Notes under the pieces: model-generated
What the model saw: only the letters and a program-made list of their open reading frames with translations
Database searches by the model: none
What the model was told of the DNA's origin: nothing
Translations under genes and position numbers: made by a program
Origin: Lunatimonas sp.
GTDB lineage: Bacteria; Bacteroidota; Bacteroidia; Cytophagales; Cyclobacteriaceae
Direction: 5' to 3'
DNA length: 64,000 bases
NCBI RefSeq assembly: GCF_020832325.1
Contig: NZ_JAFIEU010000047.1
Location: 186,001 to 250,000 of the forward strand
In this document: positions 45,876 through 55,195 of the stretch, piece by piece
How the letters are laid out: every line of letters begins with the position of its first letter
Numbering within the stretch: the stretch's first letter is position 1

Positions 45876-45942
45876 AGGCATATTTGCCGATTTTTATTTT
45901 TAAAATCGGTCTCATTATATCAAATACCTTAATTAATCGACT

Positions 45943-47004
45943 ATGAAATTCAAACCTGGAGTAAAGTTTGGTGAGGAATTAAAAGACCTGTTGGCGTATG
46001 CCAAGGAAAGTGAATTTGCCATGCCCGCGGTAAACTGTATCAGCACCAACACTGTAAACGCGGTATTGGAAAGTGCCAAGAGAGTAAACTCTCCGGTAAT
46101 GGTGCAATTTTCCAACGGCGGGGCTCAGTTTTTTGCTGGAAAGGGTCTTCCGAATGACAAACAACAGGGTTCCATAGCAGGTGCCGTTTCCGGTGCCATG
46201 CACGTGCATAAGATGGCCGAAGCCTACGGTGTACCTGTCGTATTGCATACCGACCATGCTGCCAAGAAACTACTACCCTGGATAGACGGCATGCTTGCAG
46301 AAGGCAAGGCGTTCTATGAAGCCTTCAAAAAGCCGTTGTTTAGCTCGCACATGTTGGACCTCTCTGAGGAGCCCATTGAAGAAAACATCGAGATCTCTGT
46401 TAATTACTTCAAGGAATTTGCCAAACTTCAAATGGCGATTGAAATTGAGTTGGGCGTTACAGGTGGAGAAGAAGATGGAGTGGACAACACCGACGTGGAC
46501 AGCTCCAAACTATACACCCAGCCCGAAGAAGTGGCCTATGCCTACGAAGAACTTAAAAAAGTCAGTGACCTCTTTACCGTAGCGGCAGCCTTTGGCAACG
46601 TGCACGGCGTATACAAGCCCGGAAATGTATCGCTCAAACCGATCATTCTGAAAAACTCACAGGATTATATCAATCAAAAATTCGGAACCAGTGGTAAGCC
46701 GGTTAATTTCGTGTTTCACGGAGGTTCCGGTTCGTCGGTGGAAGAGATCCGCGAGGCAAACAGCTACGGTTCCATCAAAATGAACATTGACACCGATTTG
46801 CAATGGGCATTCTGGGAAGGTATTCTTTTATACTACAAAGGAAAAGAAGGGTACCTTCAATCCCAGCTAGGCAATCCAGAAGGATCAGACAATCCAAATA
46901 AAAAATATTACGATCCACGGGTTTGGTTACGAAAAGGCGAGGAAAATTTCTCCAAGCGCCTGGAGTTGGCGTTCGATATGCTAAATGCTATCAACAGAAA
47001 CTAA
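45943..47004 (+). CDS. fbaA: Class II fructose-bisphosphate aldolase
   Basis: The 353-residue protein is a zinc-dependent class II (type A) aldolase that splits fructose-1,6-bisphosphate into dihydroxyacetone phosphate and glyceraldehyde-3-phosphate. Zinc and catalytic residues lie in VPVVLHTDHAAKKLLPW, IEIELGVTGGEEDGVDN, FGNVHGVYKPGNVSL and FVFHGGSGSS, and INMNIDTD-like SIKMNIDTDLQWAFW binds phosphate. The length agrees with the E. coli FbaA type. It converges on pfkA with a shared terminator, so both glycolytic steps on either side of fructose-1,6-bisphosphate lie together. Confidence 0.97.
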   Translation: MKFKPGVKFGEELKDLLAYAKESEFAMPAVNCISTNTVNAVLESAKRVNSPVMVQFSNGGAQFFAGKGLPNDKQQGSIAGAVSGAMHVHKMAEAYGVPVVLHTDHAAKKLLPWIDGMLAEGKAFYEAFKKPLFSSHMLDLSEEPIEENIEISVNYFKEFAKLQMAIEIELGVTGGEEDGVDNTDVDSSKLYTQPEEVAYAYEELKKVSDLFTVAAAFGNVHGVYKPGNVSLKPIILKNSQDYINQKFGTSGKPVNFVFHGGSGSSVEEIREANSYGSIKMNIDTDLQWAFWEGILLYYKGKEGYLQSQLGNPEGSDNPNKKYYDPRVWLRKGEENFSKRLELAFDMLNAINRN

Positions 47005-47010
47005 AAAATA

Positions 47011-47040
47011 AAAAAGGAGGCCGATAATGGCCTCCTTTTT
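47011..47040. terminator. Bidirectional terminator between fbaA and pfkA
   Basis: A perfect 12-bp stem, AAAAAGGAGGCC (47011-47022) and GGCCTCCTTTTT (47029-47040), encloses a six-base loop (GATAAT). A/T runs on both sides allow it to end both converging transcripts; the T-run continues to 47042. Confidence 0.95.
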
Positions 47041-47044
47041 TGCA

Positions 47045-48031
47045 TTAGGTAGATAAGATCCCTGCTATACGCAATTCTTCTTCATCCACCTTTTTATCAT
47101 CTACGATGGCCCGTTTGATCGGGGTAAACACCACCTTGTTGTTGATCACCCCTACCATCACGTCGTATTTGCCCTGAAGCAACCCTTCCACTGCGGAAAC
47201 CCCCAGTTTACTAGCAAGGGTACGGTCAAATGCCGAGGGTGCCCCGCCACGCTGAAGGTGCCCCAGAATAGTCACTTTGATATCGTAGGTGGGCAAAATC
47301 TTTTTCACCTTCTCGGCTATTTCAGCAGCTCCACCACTTTTTCCGCCTTCTGCCACAATAACAATGTTACTTTCCTTTTTGGCCTTTTCCCTGCTCTTCA
47401 GCCGCTCTATCAGCGTTTCTACAGGCATTTTCTTTTCTGGAATTAAGATAGCCGCCGCCGCACTGCCTATTCCGGCATTGATCGCGATAAATCCTGCATC
47501 TCTTCCCATTACCTCTATAAAAAACAGTCGATCGTGCGAGGTAGCTGTGTCCCGTATTTTGTCAATCGCTTCAATGGCTGTATTGCAGGCTGTGTCAAAT
47601 CCAATCGTTAAATCTGTTCCAAAAAGGTCATTATCAATAGTGCCCGGCAGCCCCACTGCAGGAATGCCAAATTCCTTGTAGAACAAATGCGCCCCGGTGA
47701 GGGAACCGTCCCCTCCAATGACTACCAACGCATCAATACCGTGTTTCCGGAGATTGTCATATGCACGCTTTCGTCCCTCTGGAGTACGGAACTCCTGACT
47801 ACGTGCAGATTTCAAAAACGTACCGCCACGCTCCAGCACGTGGGCGATGGAACGGCTATCCATTTTCCGTATGTCGTCATTGATCATTCCTTCGTAACCA
47901 CGGTATATTCCGTATACTTCCAAGTTGTAGTAGAAACCGGCCCGAATCACCGCCCGGATGGCGGCATTCATACCCGGAGCATCTCCTCCAGAAGTAAGTA
48001 CACCAATCTTCTTTATCGTCTTTTGTTCCAT
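47045..48031 (-). CDS. pfkA: ATP-dependent 6-phosphofructokinase
   Basis: The 328-residue protein phosphorylates fructose-6-phosphate to the 1,6-bisphosphate. ATP-binding GVLTSGGDAPGMNAAIRAV, the GGDGSLTGA motif, the catalytic LPGTIDNDLFGTD with glycine before TIDND (typical of ATP-, not pyrophosphate-dependent, enzymes), and FIEVMGRDAGFIA are present. The ATG at 48029-48031 is preferred to a TTG nine bases earlier. It lies 9 bases after the mgsA stop, so mgsA and pfkA form an operon. Confidence 0.97.
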   Translation of the reverse strand: MEQKTIKKIGVLTSGGDAPGMNAAIRAVIRAGFYYNLEVYGIYRGYEGMINDDIRKMDSRSIAHVLERGGTFLKSARSQEFRTPEGRKRAYDNLRKHGIDALVVIGGDGSLTGAHLFYKEFGIPAVGLPGTIDNDLFGTDLTIGFDTACNTAIEAIDKIRDTATSHDRLFFIEVMGRDAGFIAINAGIGSAAAAILIPEKKMPVETLIERLKSREKAKKESNIVIVAEGGKSGGAAEIAEKVKKILPTYDIKVTILGHLQRGGAPSAFDRTLASKLGVSAVEGLLQGKYDVMVGVINNKVVFTPIKRAIVDDKKVDEEELRIAGILST

Positions 48032-48040
48032 TATATCCAA

Positions 48041-48400
48041 TTAGATAAGATTCTTAAACATCATTTCGGCTGCTGCCAGATTCGTTGCCAGCGGTACATT
48101 GTGCACATCACAAATGCGCATCAGCATCTGAACATCCGGTTCATGGGGGTGCTTACCCAACGGATCGCGAAAAAATATGACCATGTCCAACTGCTTCTCT
48201 GCCACCATCGCTCCAATCTGTGCATCCCCTCCCAACGGACCCGAAAGCAGGCGAAGTACTTTAAACCCGGCCTTTTCGATATGCAAACCCGTTGTACCGG
48301 TAGCCACCAGTTCTATGCCTTCGAGCTCATTTTTAAAGCCACTTAAGAAATGAACCATATCCGCCTTTTTCCCATCATGGGCTATCAATGCTATCTTCAT
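48041..48400 (-). CDS. mgsA: Methylglyoxal synthase
   Basis: The 119-residue protein converts dihydroxyacetone phosphate to methylglyoxal and phosphate. Family blocks are [16 protein letters not shown], the phosphate-binding [22 protein letters not shown] with the catalytic aspartate, [20 protein letters not shown] and [10 protein letters not shown]. It lacks the extended ends of the E. coli enzyme (152 residues) but has every core motif. It lies in an operon with pfkA, linking the glycolytic input step to the DHAP overflow bypass. Confidence 0.95.
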   Translation of the reverse strand: MKIALIAHDGKKADMVHFLSGFKNELEGIELVATGTTGLHIEKAGFKVLRLLSGPLGGDAQIGAMVAEKQLDMVIFFRDPLGKHPHEPDVQMLMRICDVHNVPLATNLAAAEMMFKNLI

Positions 48401-48513
48401 AATCTCTGCAACGTTTGGGTGGTAAAGTTATAAAAAAACGACCAAAGAAGCTTTGGCCCACACAGGGCCATTTCCTTCTATCAACGAAAACCCTATTAAA
48501 TCAGCCGTTTAGC

Positions 48514-48804
48514 CTACTTGCTCAAAAAATATTTAGCAAGTTTCTCCCATTCTTCCTCTAAAGAACCCTGGAATCGCTTCTCGCCTGCCCTAAAATACCA
48601 GTAATCCGCATTCCATTGATCCCCCTCCTTTCGGTGCAAATAGGCATGAAGGGACGCAGAAGATTGGTCCGGAAGCTGATCGATTAGGGCATGGGCACCC
48701 TGCCAATCGCCTCTGGCATCCAGCCAAAGCGCCTGTAAGTGCACAGACAACCCAAGGGGCAAACAGTCATCTTTAAGTGATTTTCTGAATTCAAAAATGT
48801 CCAT
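48514..48804 (-). CDS. Small helical protein of unknown function
   Basis: The 96-residue protein is rich in Trp, Asp and Leu and looks all-helical, like one or two TPR-type repeats (LQALWLDARGDWQGAHALID, SASLHAYLHRKEGDQWNADYWY). I recognise it only as a type of conserved Bacteroidota hypothetical protein. It has no signal peptide. It lies upstream of mgsA on the same strand with a 113-base gap. Confidence 0.65.
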   Translation of the reverse strand: MDIFEFRKSLKDDCLPLGLSVHLQALWLDARGDWQGAHALIDQLPDQSSASLHAYLHRKEGDQWNADYWYFRAGEKRFQGSLEEEWEKLAKYFLSK

Positions 48805-48955
48805 TTCTAGGGGTGCTCAAATAAAACATACTATCAAATTAAACAGATAAAATGCAAGGGACCAACATTTGACAAATTATTTTCACGCTCCAAAATCCGA
48901 CCCGTCGCCCCGCCTCGTATTTAGCAACGATCACACGGAATCCAATCTCTTAACC

Positions 48956-49855
48956 ATGCGTACCTATTTACAGGCTTTTTTCTTCTTACTACAGGTCGAA
49001 TACGGGTTTAGTCAGGGTCTGCTCTTTCCCTCCCTACTAGGTGCGGGCAATGGCATCCTCAGTCTAAATGAGACGAAAGGCATGGCCTCCCGCTATTACT
49101 TGGGTAGCGATCTATTGCCCGGCATTCCCCTATTTCATGAAATCAATACATCTACCACATCCCTGATGGTGCAATACGGACTTTCCGATCGAGTCAATAT
49201 ACAGGCACAGACACGATATATCCAAAACAGGGGAAAGGCAGACCAAAGGCTTATTTACGGCACGCCCTATAAAAACCGGTCAACGGGTCTTCAGGATATA
49301 GATCTGGGGGTTTGGCTAAGGTTGTTTCAGCACACTACCCCTCGTGGCAGCCTTTCCGTATCCTCCACCCATTCCATCACACTGCCATTGACCGACTACA
49401 CGCACGGGACTGACCTGCAATCCCTTTTGGCAATCGGCTATGGTGCCACCGGAATATCCACTGGAGTTGATATTCTCCTGCAATCCGAAGAGGGGCTCTT
49501 TGGAGCGCTCTCAGCCAATATGGAATACTGGTCCCGCCAAATACCCAACAAAACAACCCAAGGCATCCGCAGTGGGTATGTTCACCCAGATATAGTAGCC
49601 TACTTATTTCTAATCCACCGTTGCAGCTTGAGCGGAGTGGACGCCTTCACCGATGGTTTTGACGGCAACTTTCTGCTTTCAAGGATTGACCATTCCTTGC
49701 TTGGTCTGCACATCGTAAAACCGGTAGGCAGCGGATGGGGCCTTTTGCTAAACGCAGAGACGGTAATCGCCGGTAGAAATACGCCAAAAAGCGCCTCCTT
49801 TACCCTTGGGATTACCTTCGCCTTTGGAGCCAATCAGCCATTTAACACCTATTAG
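48956..49855 (+). CDS. Outer-membrane beta-barrel protein, unknown function
   Basis: The ATG at 48956-48958 is chosen because it directly gives a signal peptide (MRTYLQAFFFLLQVEYGFSQ); the frame is open further upstream but without signal features. The 299-residue protein shows alternating strands throughout (for example YGLSDRVNIQAQTRYIQNRG, RGSLSVSSTHSITLPL, SASFTLGITFAFG near the end), like transporter-type or DUF3078-like barrels. No named family is recognised. The next gene starts 2 bases after the stop, so this barrel and the FAS1 lipoprotein are co-expressed. Confidence 0.7.
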   Translation: MRTYLQAFFFLLQVEYGFSQGLLFPSLLGAGNGILSLNETKGMASRYYLGSDLLPGIPLFHEINTSTTSLMVQYGLSDRVNIQAQTRYIQNRGKADQRLIYGTPYKNRSTGLQDIDLGVWLRLFQHTTPRGSLSVSSTHSITLPLTDYTHGTDLQSLLAIGYGATGISTGVDILLQSEEGLFGALSANMEYWSRQIPNKTTQGIRSGYVHPDIVAYLFLIHRCSLSGVDAFTDGFDGNFLLSRIDHSLLGLHIVKPVGSGWGLLLNAETVIAGRNTPKSASFTLGITFAFGANQPFNTY

Positions 49856-49857
49856 CC

Positions 49858-50787
49858 ATGAGCAAACGTACCATACACCCATTCCTTTTTATCCTAGTCT
49901 GTCTGCTGGGTAGCTGTGAAGACATCCCCACCCTTACATCCACTACATTGAGTGGGCTAATTGTCAAAAACCCCTTTTTCACAAAAATGGAAAATGCTTT
50001 GATAAAATCAGGGCTTCTACTGCAATTCAATGACTCTCAGGAAATCCACACCATGCTGGCACCAGAAGATGCAGCCTTTGAAAGGTTTGAAAAGCTAGAA
50101 AACAAAGATTTGGAAGAATTTGAAGCCGATATACTGAAAAAACTGATCCTGCACCACAGCATTCCCGGTTCATGGCCTGGAGACACCCTACGAAAGACAA
50201 GAAGCCTTCCATCGGCATTTGGCCCGGACATCCGAGTAACAAATACCGAAGGAGCCACTTACCTGAACGGTGCGCGCGTCCTATTCACCGATGTGTACGC
50301 ACAAAATGGGCTACTTCATGGTCTAGATCAGGTAATTGTATTTATAGACACGGACAATTTGGCTGCCCTGACAGCTTTGCAGCAGGCCCCCGGTGGCCAA
50401 GACGCAGCAATCGAACTAATTCTCGAATTCATCAAAACCGAAGGATTGGAAGATTTAATTGGAGATCAGACCTGTACACTATTTCTTCCGACCGATTCCG
50501 CAATGCGGACTATGACCGAGCCAAGTTTCGATGAATTGGTACGAATGCCAAACGACCAGAAACGGGCGTTCTTACATCACCACCTCATACAGGGGGAAGG
50601 TAGATTTTTACCTGAACTCAGCTTGGATCCGGTAAAAACCAGTGCCGGGGAGACAATCCGTGTGGACTTAAACGCAAGGTCAGTCGGAGTGGTAAAGGTT
50701 GGAAAGGAAAAATGGGCCGAAGTTATTAGAGGAAATATAGAAACTAACAAGGGCGTTATTCATTTGATAAACCGTACACTAAATTAA
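49858..50787 (+). CDS. Lipoprotein with two fasciclin (FAS1) domains
   Basis: The 309-residue protein has a lipoprotein signal ending in LLGSC. Two FAS1 domains follow, roughly residues 35-165 and 175-308. Typical H1/H2-box pieces are TMLAPEDAAFERFE and LLHGLDQVIVF in the first, and CTLFLPTDSAMRTMTEPSFD and GVIHLINRTLN in the second. FAS1 proteins mediate cell or surface adhesion. It is translated just after the barrel gene and converges with the next gene at only 12 bases, with no obvious terminator. Confidence 0.88.
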   Translation: MSKRTIHPFLFILVCLLGSCEDIPTLTSTTLSGLIVKNPFFTKMENALIKSGLLLQFNDSQEIHTMLAPEDAAFERFEKLENKDLEEFEADILKKLILHHSIPGSWPGDTLRKTRSLPSAFGPDIRVTNTEGATYLNGARVLFTDVYAQNGLLHGLDQVIVFIDTDNLAALTALQQAPGGQDAAIELILEFIKTEGLEDLIGDQTCTLFLPTDSAMRTMTEPSFDELVRMPNDQKRAFLHHHLIQGEGRFLPELSLDPVKTSAGETIRVDLNARSVGVVKVGKEKWAEVIRGNIETNKGVIHLINRTLN

Positions 50788-50799
50788 GGACAAAACAGG

Positions 50800-51507
50800 T
50801 CAAAAAGCCACGTATATTTTGCTCTCTAGCCAGGCAGGTATCCGAAGATTTTGCGACCCAGCCGGCAACTTGTCTTGAATAAAATAGTTGAGTTTGATCT
50901 CCATACCTAGGGCGCCCTTTCCATTTCGGTTTTGCCTAACCCCGATCAAAACAGGAACAAACACCCTGTTCGACGGCATATGAGCCGTGTTTCCTCGATC
51001 CAAAAAGCCATAAGCAAGCAACGCCTGCTCATTTGGCGTGAGTTCCGGCGAGTTGGCAACTGACAAACGCCCAAGAGCAAACCCGGAGCCTGCCCCTAGG
51101 TAAAAAAGGTAGCGGCACGGCAAGTAGCCAACCCGATTGGGGTTTGAATACCAAACAGGAAGCACCTCTAGGTGCAGCGCTCGCTGTCGGTTGACCTCGC
51201 CGATCTGCCGACCTTCTGAATTCACAAGAACAAACGGCTCGTGAAACCTACCTGAAAGCAAGCTGCCTGTGACCTTTACGTCAAAAAATGTGCTCAAAAC
51301 GTGGGAATAGCCCACAAAAGCCCCAACCTGCGAAAAGGATGTCAGGTATTCACTGCGCTCATCTTGCGCTATCTTTAGCCCTGCAGTAACGAGCGGTCCA
51401 ACGGAAAAAGCATTGTCCCGAACTTCTTGGGCTAGGGCACCGTGTACGGATAGAATTATCGAGGAAGCCAAAAGGCCTCTTTTGAGATCTTTCGAAAAGG
51501 GTATCAT
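50800..51507 (-). CDS. Outer-membrane beta-barrel protein, unknown function
   Basis: The 235-residue protein has a signal peptide (GLLASSIILSVHGALA, before QEVRD) and a strand-rich body (VGPLVTAGLKIAQDERSEYL, ATFFDVKVTGSLLSGRF-like pieces, MEIKLNYFIQDKLPAGSQNL) ending ESKIYVAF with a terminal aromatic residue as in outer-membrane barrels. It resembles the porin-like small barrels of Bacteroidota, but no specific family can be named. It marks the left border of the decayed zone. Confidence 0.65.
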   Translation of the reverse strand: MIPFSKDLKRGLLASSIILSVHGALAQEVRDNAFSVGPLVTAGLKIAQDERSEYLTSFSQVGAFVGYSHVLSTFFDVKVTGSLLSGRFHEPFVLVNSEGRQIGEVNRQRALHLEVLPVWYSNPNRVGYLPCRYLFYLGAGSGFALGRLSVANSPELTPNEQALLAYGFLDRGNTAHMPSNRVFVPVLIGVRQNRNGKGALGMEIKLNYFIQDKLPAGSQNLRIPAWLESKIYVAF

Positions 51508-51648
51508 GTGGTAGGAGTTGGATTCCTTTCTATGTACGAACCCGACACCACATTTGGATCTTTCAATTAACCAAATTATCTCGGTATGCTAATCCGAAGT
51601 CATTATTGACGGACGCTACGTCACCTTTTTATTTCATATCCCTTTTTT

Positions 51649-51753
51649 CTAAATTTTTACCGGTTGGTGATTGTCAATAAAACCCAGATCTATCCCAATG
51701 CCTAGTCCCGGACCGGTAGGTATATTAATTTCCCCATCTACTACCTTTAAGGC
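51649..51753 (-). pseudogene. Remnant: C-terminal end of an enolase-superfamily (mandelate racemase/MLE) gene
   Basis: The last ~34 codons of a minus-strand frame read ALKVVDGEINIPTGPGLGIG followed by IDLGFIDNHQPVKI and a stop. The pattern xVxDGxIxIPxGPGLGIxID is the C-terminal signature of the muconate-lactonising/mandelate-racemase family. The ~350 residues that should precede it are missing; upstream codons in the frame look unrelated. The 455-base space at 51508-51962 contains no other gene. Confidence 0.65.
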
Positions 51754-51962
51754 GGAGGTAAGGCGTAGAATTGCCTGATATATACTTAAAGTGGACCTAC
51801 TAAGTAAGTGACTTGGGGATTTTTCAGCAGGAGTACACAATCGACAAATAGCTGTAAAACATCTCTTCTCTTTAAGGTGGTCGGCTACGTTCCATCTTGC
51901 CCTGCACCCTTCCTAAATATCAACATACCAACTAGTTGTAACTTAAGTATGTTGTAAGAAAC

Positions 51963-53423
51963 CTATTGAAAGCGCCTTTGTTCTTCTTCAGAACCTGTGG
52001 TATTTCTCCGGTTGAGTTTCATTTTTCGATTACCAAAACTACTTGAATAGGTTATCCTTACAATCCGTGTTTCAAAATCTAAAACACCGCGCGTATTAAG
52101 GTTTTCTTCCGGGATGGAAGCCGAGATATATATTTTATTACTATCGAACATATCGGTAAAGGAAAGCCTAAGCCGACTGTCTTGAATTTTTTTCTCCAAG
52201 CCAAAGTCAAGGCCTCCAAAGGCCCTCATCTCCATGATACCGAATAATTGTTTCGATTGGTATATTCCTGAAATTTCTGCGGTAAATTGATGGGGTAGTG
52301 TAAACTTCTGAGATCCGTTTAACGAGAAATTGCTAATGGTTATATCCACAGGCTCCGATAGGAAATCGGCTTTGACCCGTATCCTGTTTGCGGATATATT
52401 TACCTGCCAAGACCACCAATCGGTAATATTGAACGGAACTGAGATGTTCGCACTGTAATTTTTTCTGAAATCCATGTTTTCCGCGGTATTTATTACTTTT
52501 CCGCCATCCGAAACCTTCGGTTGAAAGATTGAAATAGAATTTTTATCGTGGCTGTACTGCAGTGAAAATAAAACAGACCTGTACCGGTACTCGGCCTTAA
52601 GCGCGTCTGTCATGGACGGTAGTAAGTTTACATTTCCGCTCGTGAAACTATTGGGATCAACGAAGAGGACAAAAGGAGCTATTTGGAAAAAAGAAGGTCG
52701 GGTGATCCTTCGGCTGTAGGAAAAAACATAGCTGTTGCTTGGGTTGATTGTATTTTGAAAGAATATACTGGGGAAAAAATTTCCAAAATTTCGGTCAATG
52801 ACATTTCCCTCTTCCAATGTATTTATATCCGTGAGGGTATGTTCATACCGTAACCCCATTTTTAGAGCTATTTTTTGTGATGCGTTGATGTTGACCGATG
52901 TGTATACCGCACCGATACGTTCAGTCATTTCCGCGTGACTGCTGAACTCAGAATCCACAGTTATTATTCCATCTTCCACACTTTCTACTAAAATATCATT
53001 TCTCAATTCCGAGACAGAAGCTTTGGCCCCTGCCTCCAAAGAAAATTTTTCTCGTGTCAACACATAGTCCAATTTGCCGACCCAAGTATCGATGGGGGTG
53101 TTTTTACGGCTTATTAGGTCAATTTCATTAACAAAAACATAGCCTGGCTCAAAAAATCGCTGGTTGTAATCGGCAGGTTGATATTGGGTGAAGCGAATAC
53201 GATCTAAGTCCATGGACAAACGACGCCGGTCATTGAAAATATGGGAGATGTTGACATTTCCAACCAATAAGGTCCAATCATCGTAGTTTTGGTAGGGCAT
53301 TTCCACCGTACCATTCGGTTTACCGTTTACGGGCTGTAAGATATCCGCCGAGGCAAAATTTTCCCAAGACCTTTCAAAAATAGATTCGGGCACCATCACT
53401 TTGAATCCAATCCGGGGTAACAT
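51963..53423 (-). pseudogene. TonB-dependent/OMP_b-brl_3-type receptor, N-terminus lost
   Basis: The frame encodes 486 residues of outer-membrane barrel of the OMP_b-brl_3 type (RITRPSFFQIAPFVLFVDP, SGNVNLLPSMTDALKAEYRY, LRYEHTLTD). Full proteins of this kind are about 800 residues, with a signal peptide, a carboxypeptidase-regulatory-like domain and a plug. Here the frame begins at once inside the barrel (ERSWENFASADILQ), with an accidental ATG at 53421-53423. Signal and plug are absent, so a functional receptor is unlikely. The break lies against the truncated sensor gene on the opposite strand. Base composition in this stretch looks AT-richer than its neighbours. Confidence 0.8.
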
Positions 53424-54741
53424 TATTTCCTACCTACACTACCTCACGGAATCATTTTACTCTATGGCATCTTCCAAAAAGATTACGCTGAATTTTGATT
53501 CCCCATTTACCAGTCTGGAAATGGATTACGACGAAGATAAAATACAACAGATCATCAACAATCAACTATCTAACGCAATCAAATTCACGAAATCGGGAGG
53601 TAAGGTTGGCCTATTTGTAAACCAGGTTACCGTCGATGATTGCGACTTTTTGGAGATCCATATCAAGGATACTGGTGTTGGTGTAGTCAAAGAAGACCTA
53701 CCGTTTATTTTTGACCGGTACTTTCAGTCTGAATTACAGGCAGGCATGGGTGGCACAGGTATCGGTTTGGCCTTGACTAGGGAACTTGTAGAACTGATGA
53801 AAGGTGAAATAAGGGTGCAAAGCGAGCCAAACTGGGGCACTGAATTCATTACTCGGTTACCCATAACCCAGCTATGCACTACCCCCGGCTGCCAAATTGA
53901 ACATCAGCACTGCCTTGCTGCAGAGCCCTGCGAGGAATGGCTTCCGGTATCGCCTGATCAAATGCAGGGAGACAAGCCAATAGTACTTATTGTAGAAGAC
54001 AATGAAGGAGTAATACACTATATGCAATCGATACTCGGAGCAACCTACAATCTGCTAGTGGCCATGAATGGTCGGGAAGGTATTAAACTTGCGCTTCAAC
54101 ATATACCCGATATGATTTTGAGTGATGTAATGATGCCCGAAACCAGTGGTTTCACCCTGTGTAATACACTCAAATCAGATGAGCGCACCAGCCATATTCC
54201 CATTATTCTACTGACTGCCAAAGCAGATATTTCCTCTAGAGTAGAAGGATTGAAACACGGTGCGGATGCTTATCTTTCCAAGCCATTTGAGAAAGACGAG
54301 CTATTGGTACGTATGAAAAAACTGCTGGAATTACGTGCCGCTCTACAAGAAAAATATGGGAACACTAGCGTAACCCTTCATCCTGAGGTAGTAATCGAAA
54401 ACTTGGAAGACCAGTTTTTAGCAAAATTCAATGGCATTATCAGGCAGCATTTGGATGATGAGGCTTTTTCTGTCTCCAATTTGAGCAAATTAATGTGCAT
54501 GAGTCATACGCAAATGTATCGTAAAGTTAAGGCAATCACTGGGAAAACTCCTTCGAATTACATCCGGGCGGTACGTTTCGAGACAGCTATACATCTGTTA
54601 CAAAACACCAATCTACAAATTCAGGAAATCGCGTATCAGGTTGGTTTTAGCGATCCAAATTATTTTTCACGGATGTTTAGACAGGACTATGGCCGGGCTC
54701 CGGGTTCATTTCGCAACCCCATACTTGCAATCGGCAGCTAA
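53401..54741 (+). pseudogene. Hybrid sensor kinase/response regulator (HTCS type), N-terminus lost
   Basis: The frame opens inside the kinase part, just after the phospho-accepting helix region: GNIISYLHYLTESFYSMA, then the ATPase domain with NNQLSNAIKFTKSGGKV (N box), DTGVGV (G1) and GTGIGLALTRELVELM (G2). A receiver domain follows (IVLIVEDNEGV, MILSDVMMPETSGF, LLTAKADIS, YLSKPF), then an AraC-type HTH (FSVSNLSKLMCMSHTQMYRK, IQEIAYQVGFSDPNYFSRMF). The periplasmic sensor, membrane anchor and phospho-histidine are missing. The opening codon is TTG; the first Met is at 53464. Either a dead gene or a residual cytoplasmic ATPase-receiver-DNA-binding protein. Confidence 0.8.
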
Positions 54742-54830
54742 AAACAATGTGATTTACTGGTACAGATCCTCAAATGTACATGTGAATTCATATAGTATCA
54801 TACAAAAATCTAACCGAATTGATATATTAG

Positions 54831-55187
54831 GGCCCAACAATCACTGAGATACTAGCTGGTGTAAGTTCCTTTTTGGCGGAATTTTACATAATCATAGTCC
54901 ATGCCGCCATCCTCTCAGATTCGGTGATGCCCTTTGGGGCAGTCGTGATAACCACTTTAGTGGTTGCCTTCTTTGGCAGTCTAATGATGGAATTCTATAC
55001 CAAAAACCCCATCGCTGTCGCCCAGGGTATGGGTATCAATGCCTTTTTCACGTATTCGACGGTAACCCATTATGACCTTAGCTATCAGGAAGAGCTAGGT
55101 ACGGTATCCTGGTCGGGAGTAGTTTTCATGTTCTTGTCTTCTTTTATAACCGGGGAAAAGACCATCCAATCCATGGCCGAAGTTTAA
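54831..55187 (+). pseudogene. Remnant: N-terminal part of an AzgA-type purine permease
   Basis: From just after a TAG at 54828 the frame reads TEILAGVSSFLAEFYIIIV, MPFGAVVITTLVVAFFG, MEFYTKNPIAVAQGMGINAF and GTVSWSGVVFMFLSSFI. These pieces follow the order of the first helices of AzgA-type (NCS2) hypoxanthine/adenine/guanine permeases, where the parallel blocks are TEILAGITTFLTMAYIIFV, MPFGAV and YPIALAPGMGLNA. It ends at ~115 residues instead of ~430 and lacks a start codon at the right place. A truncated, non-functional fragment. Confidence 0.65.
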
Positions 55188-55195
55188 TGAACGCT

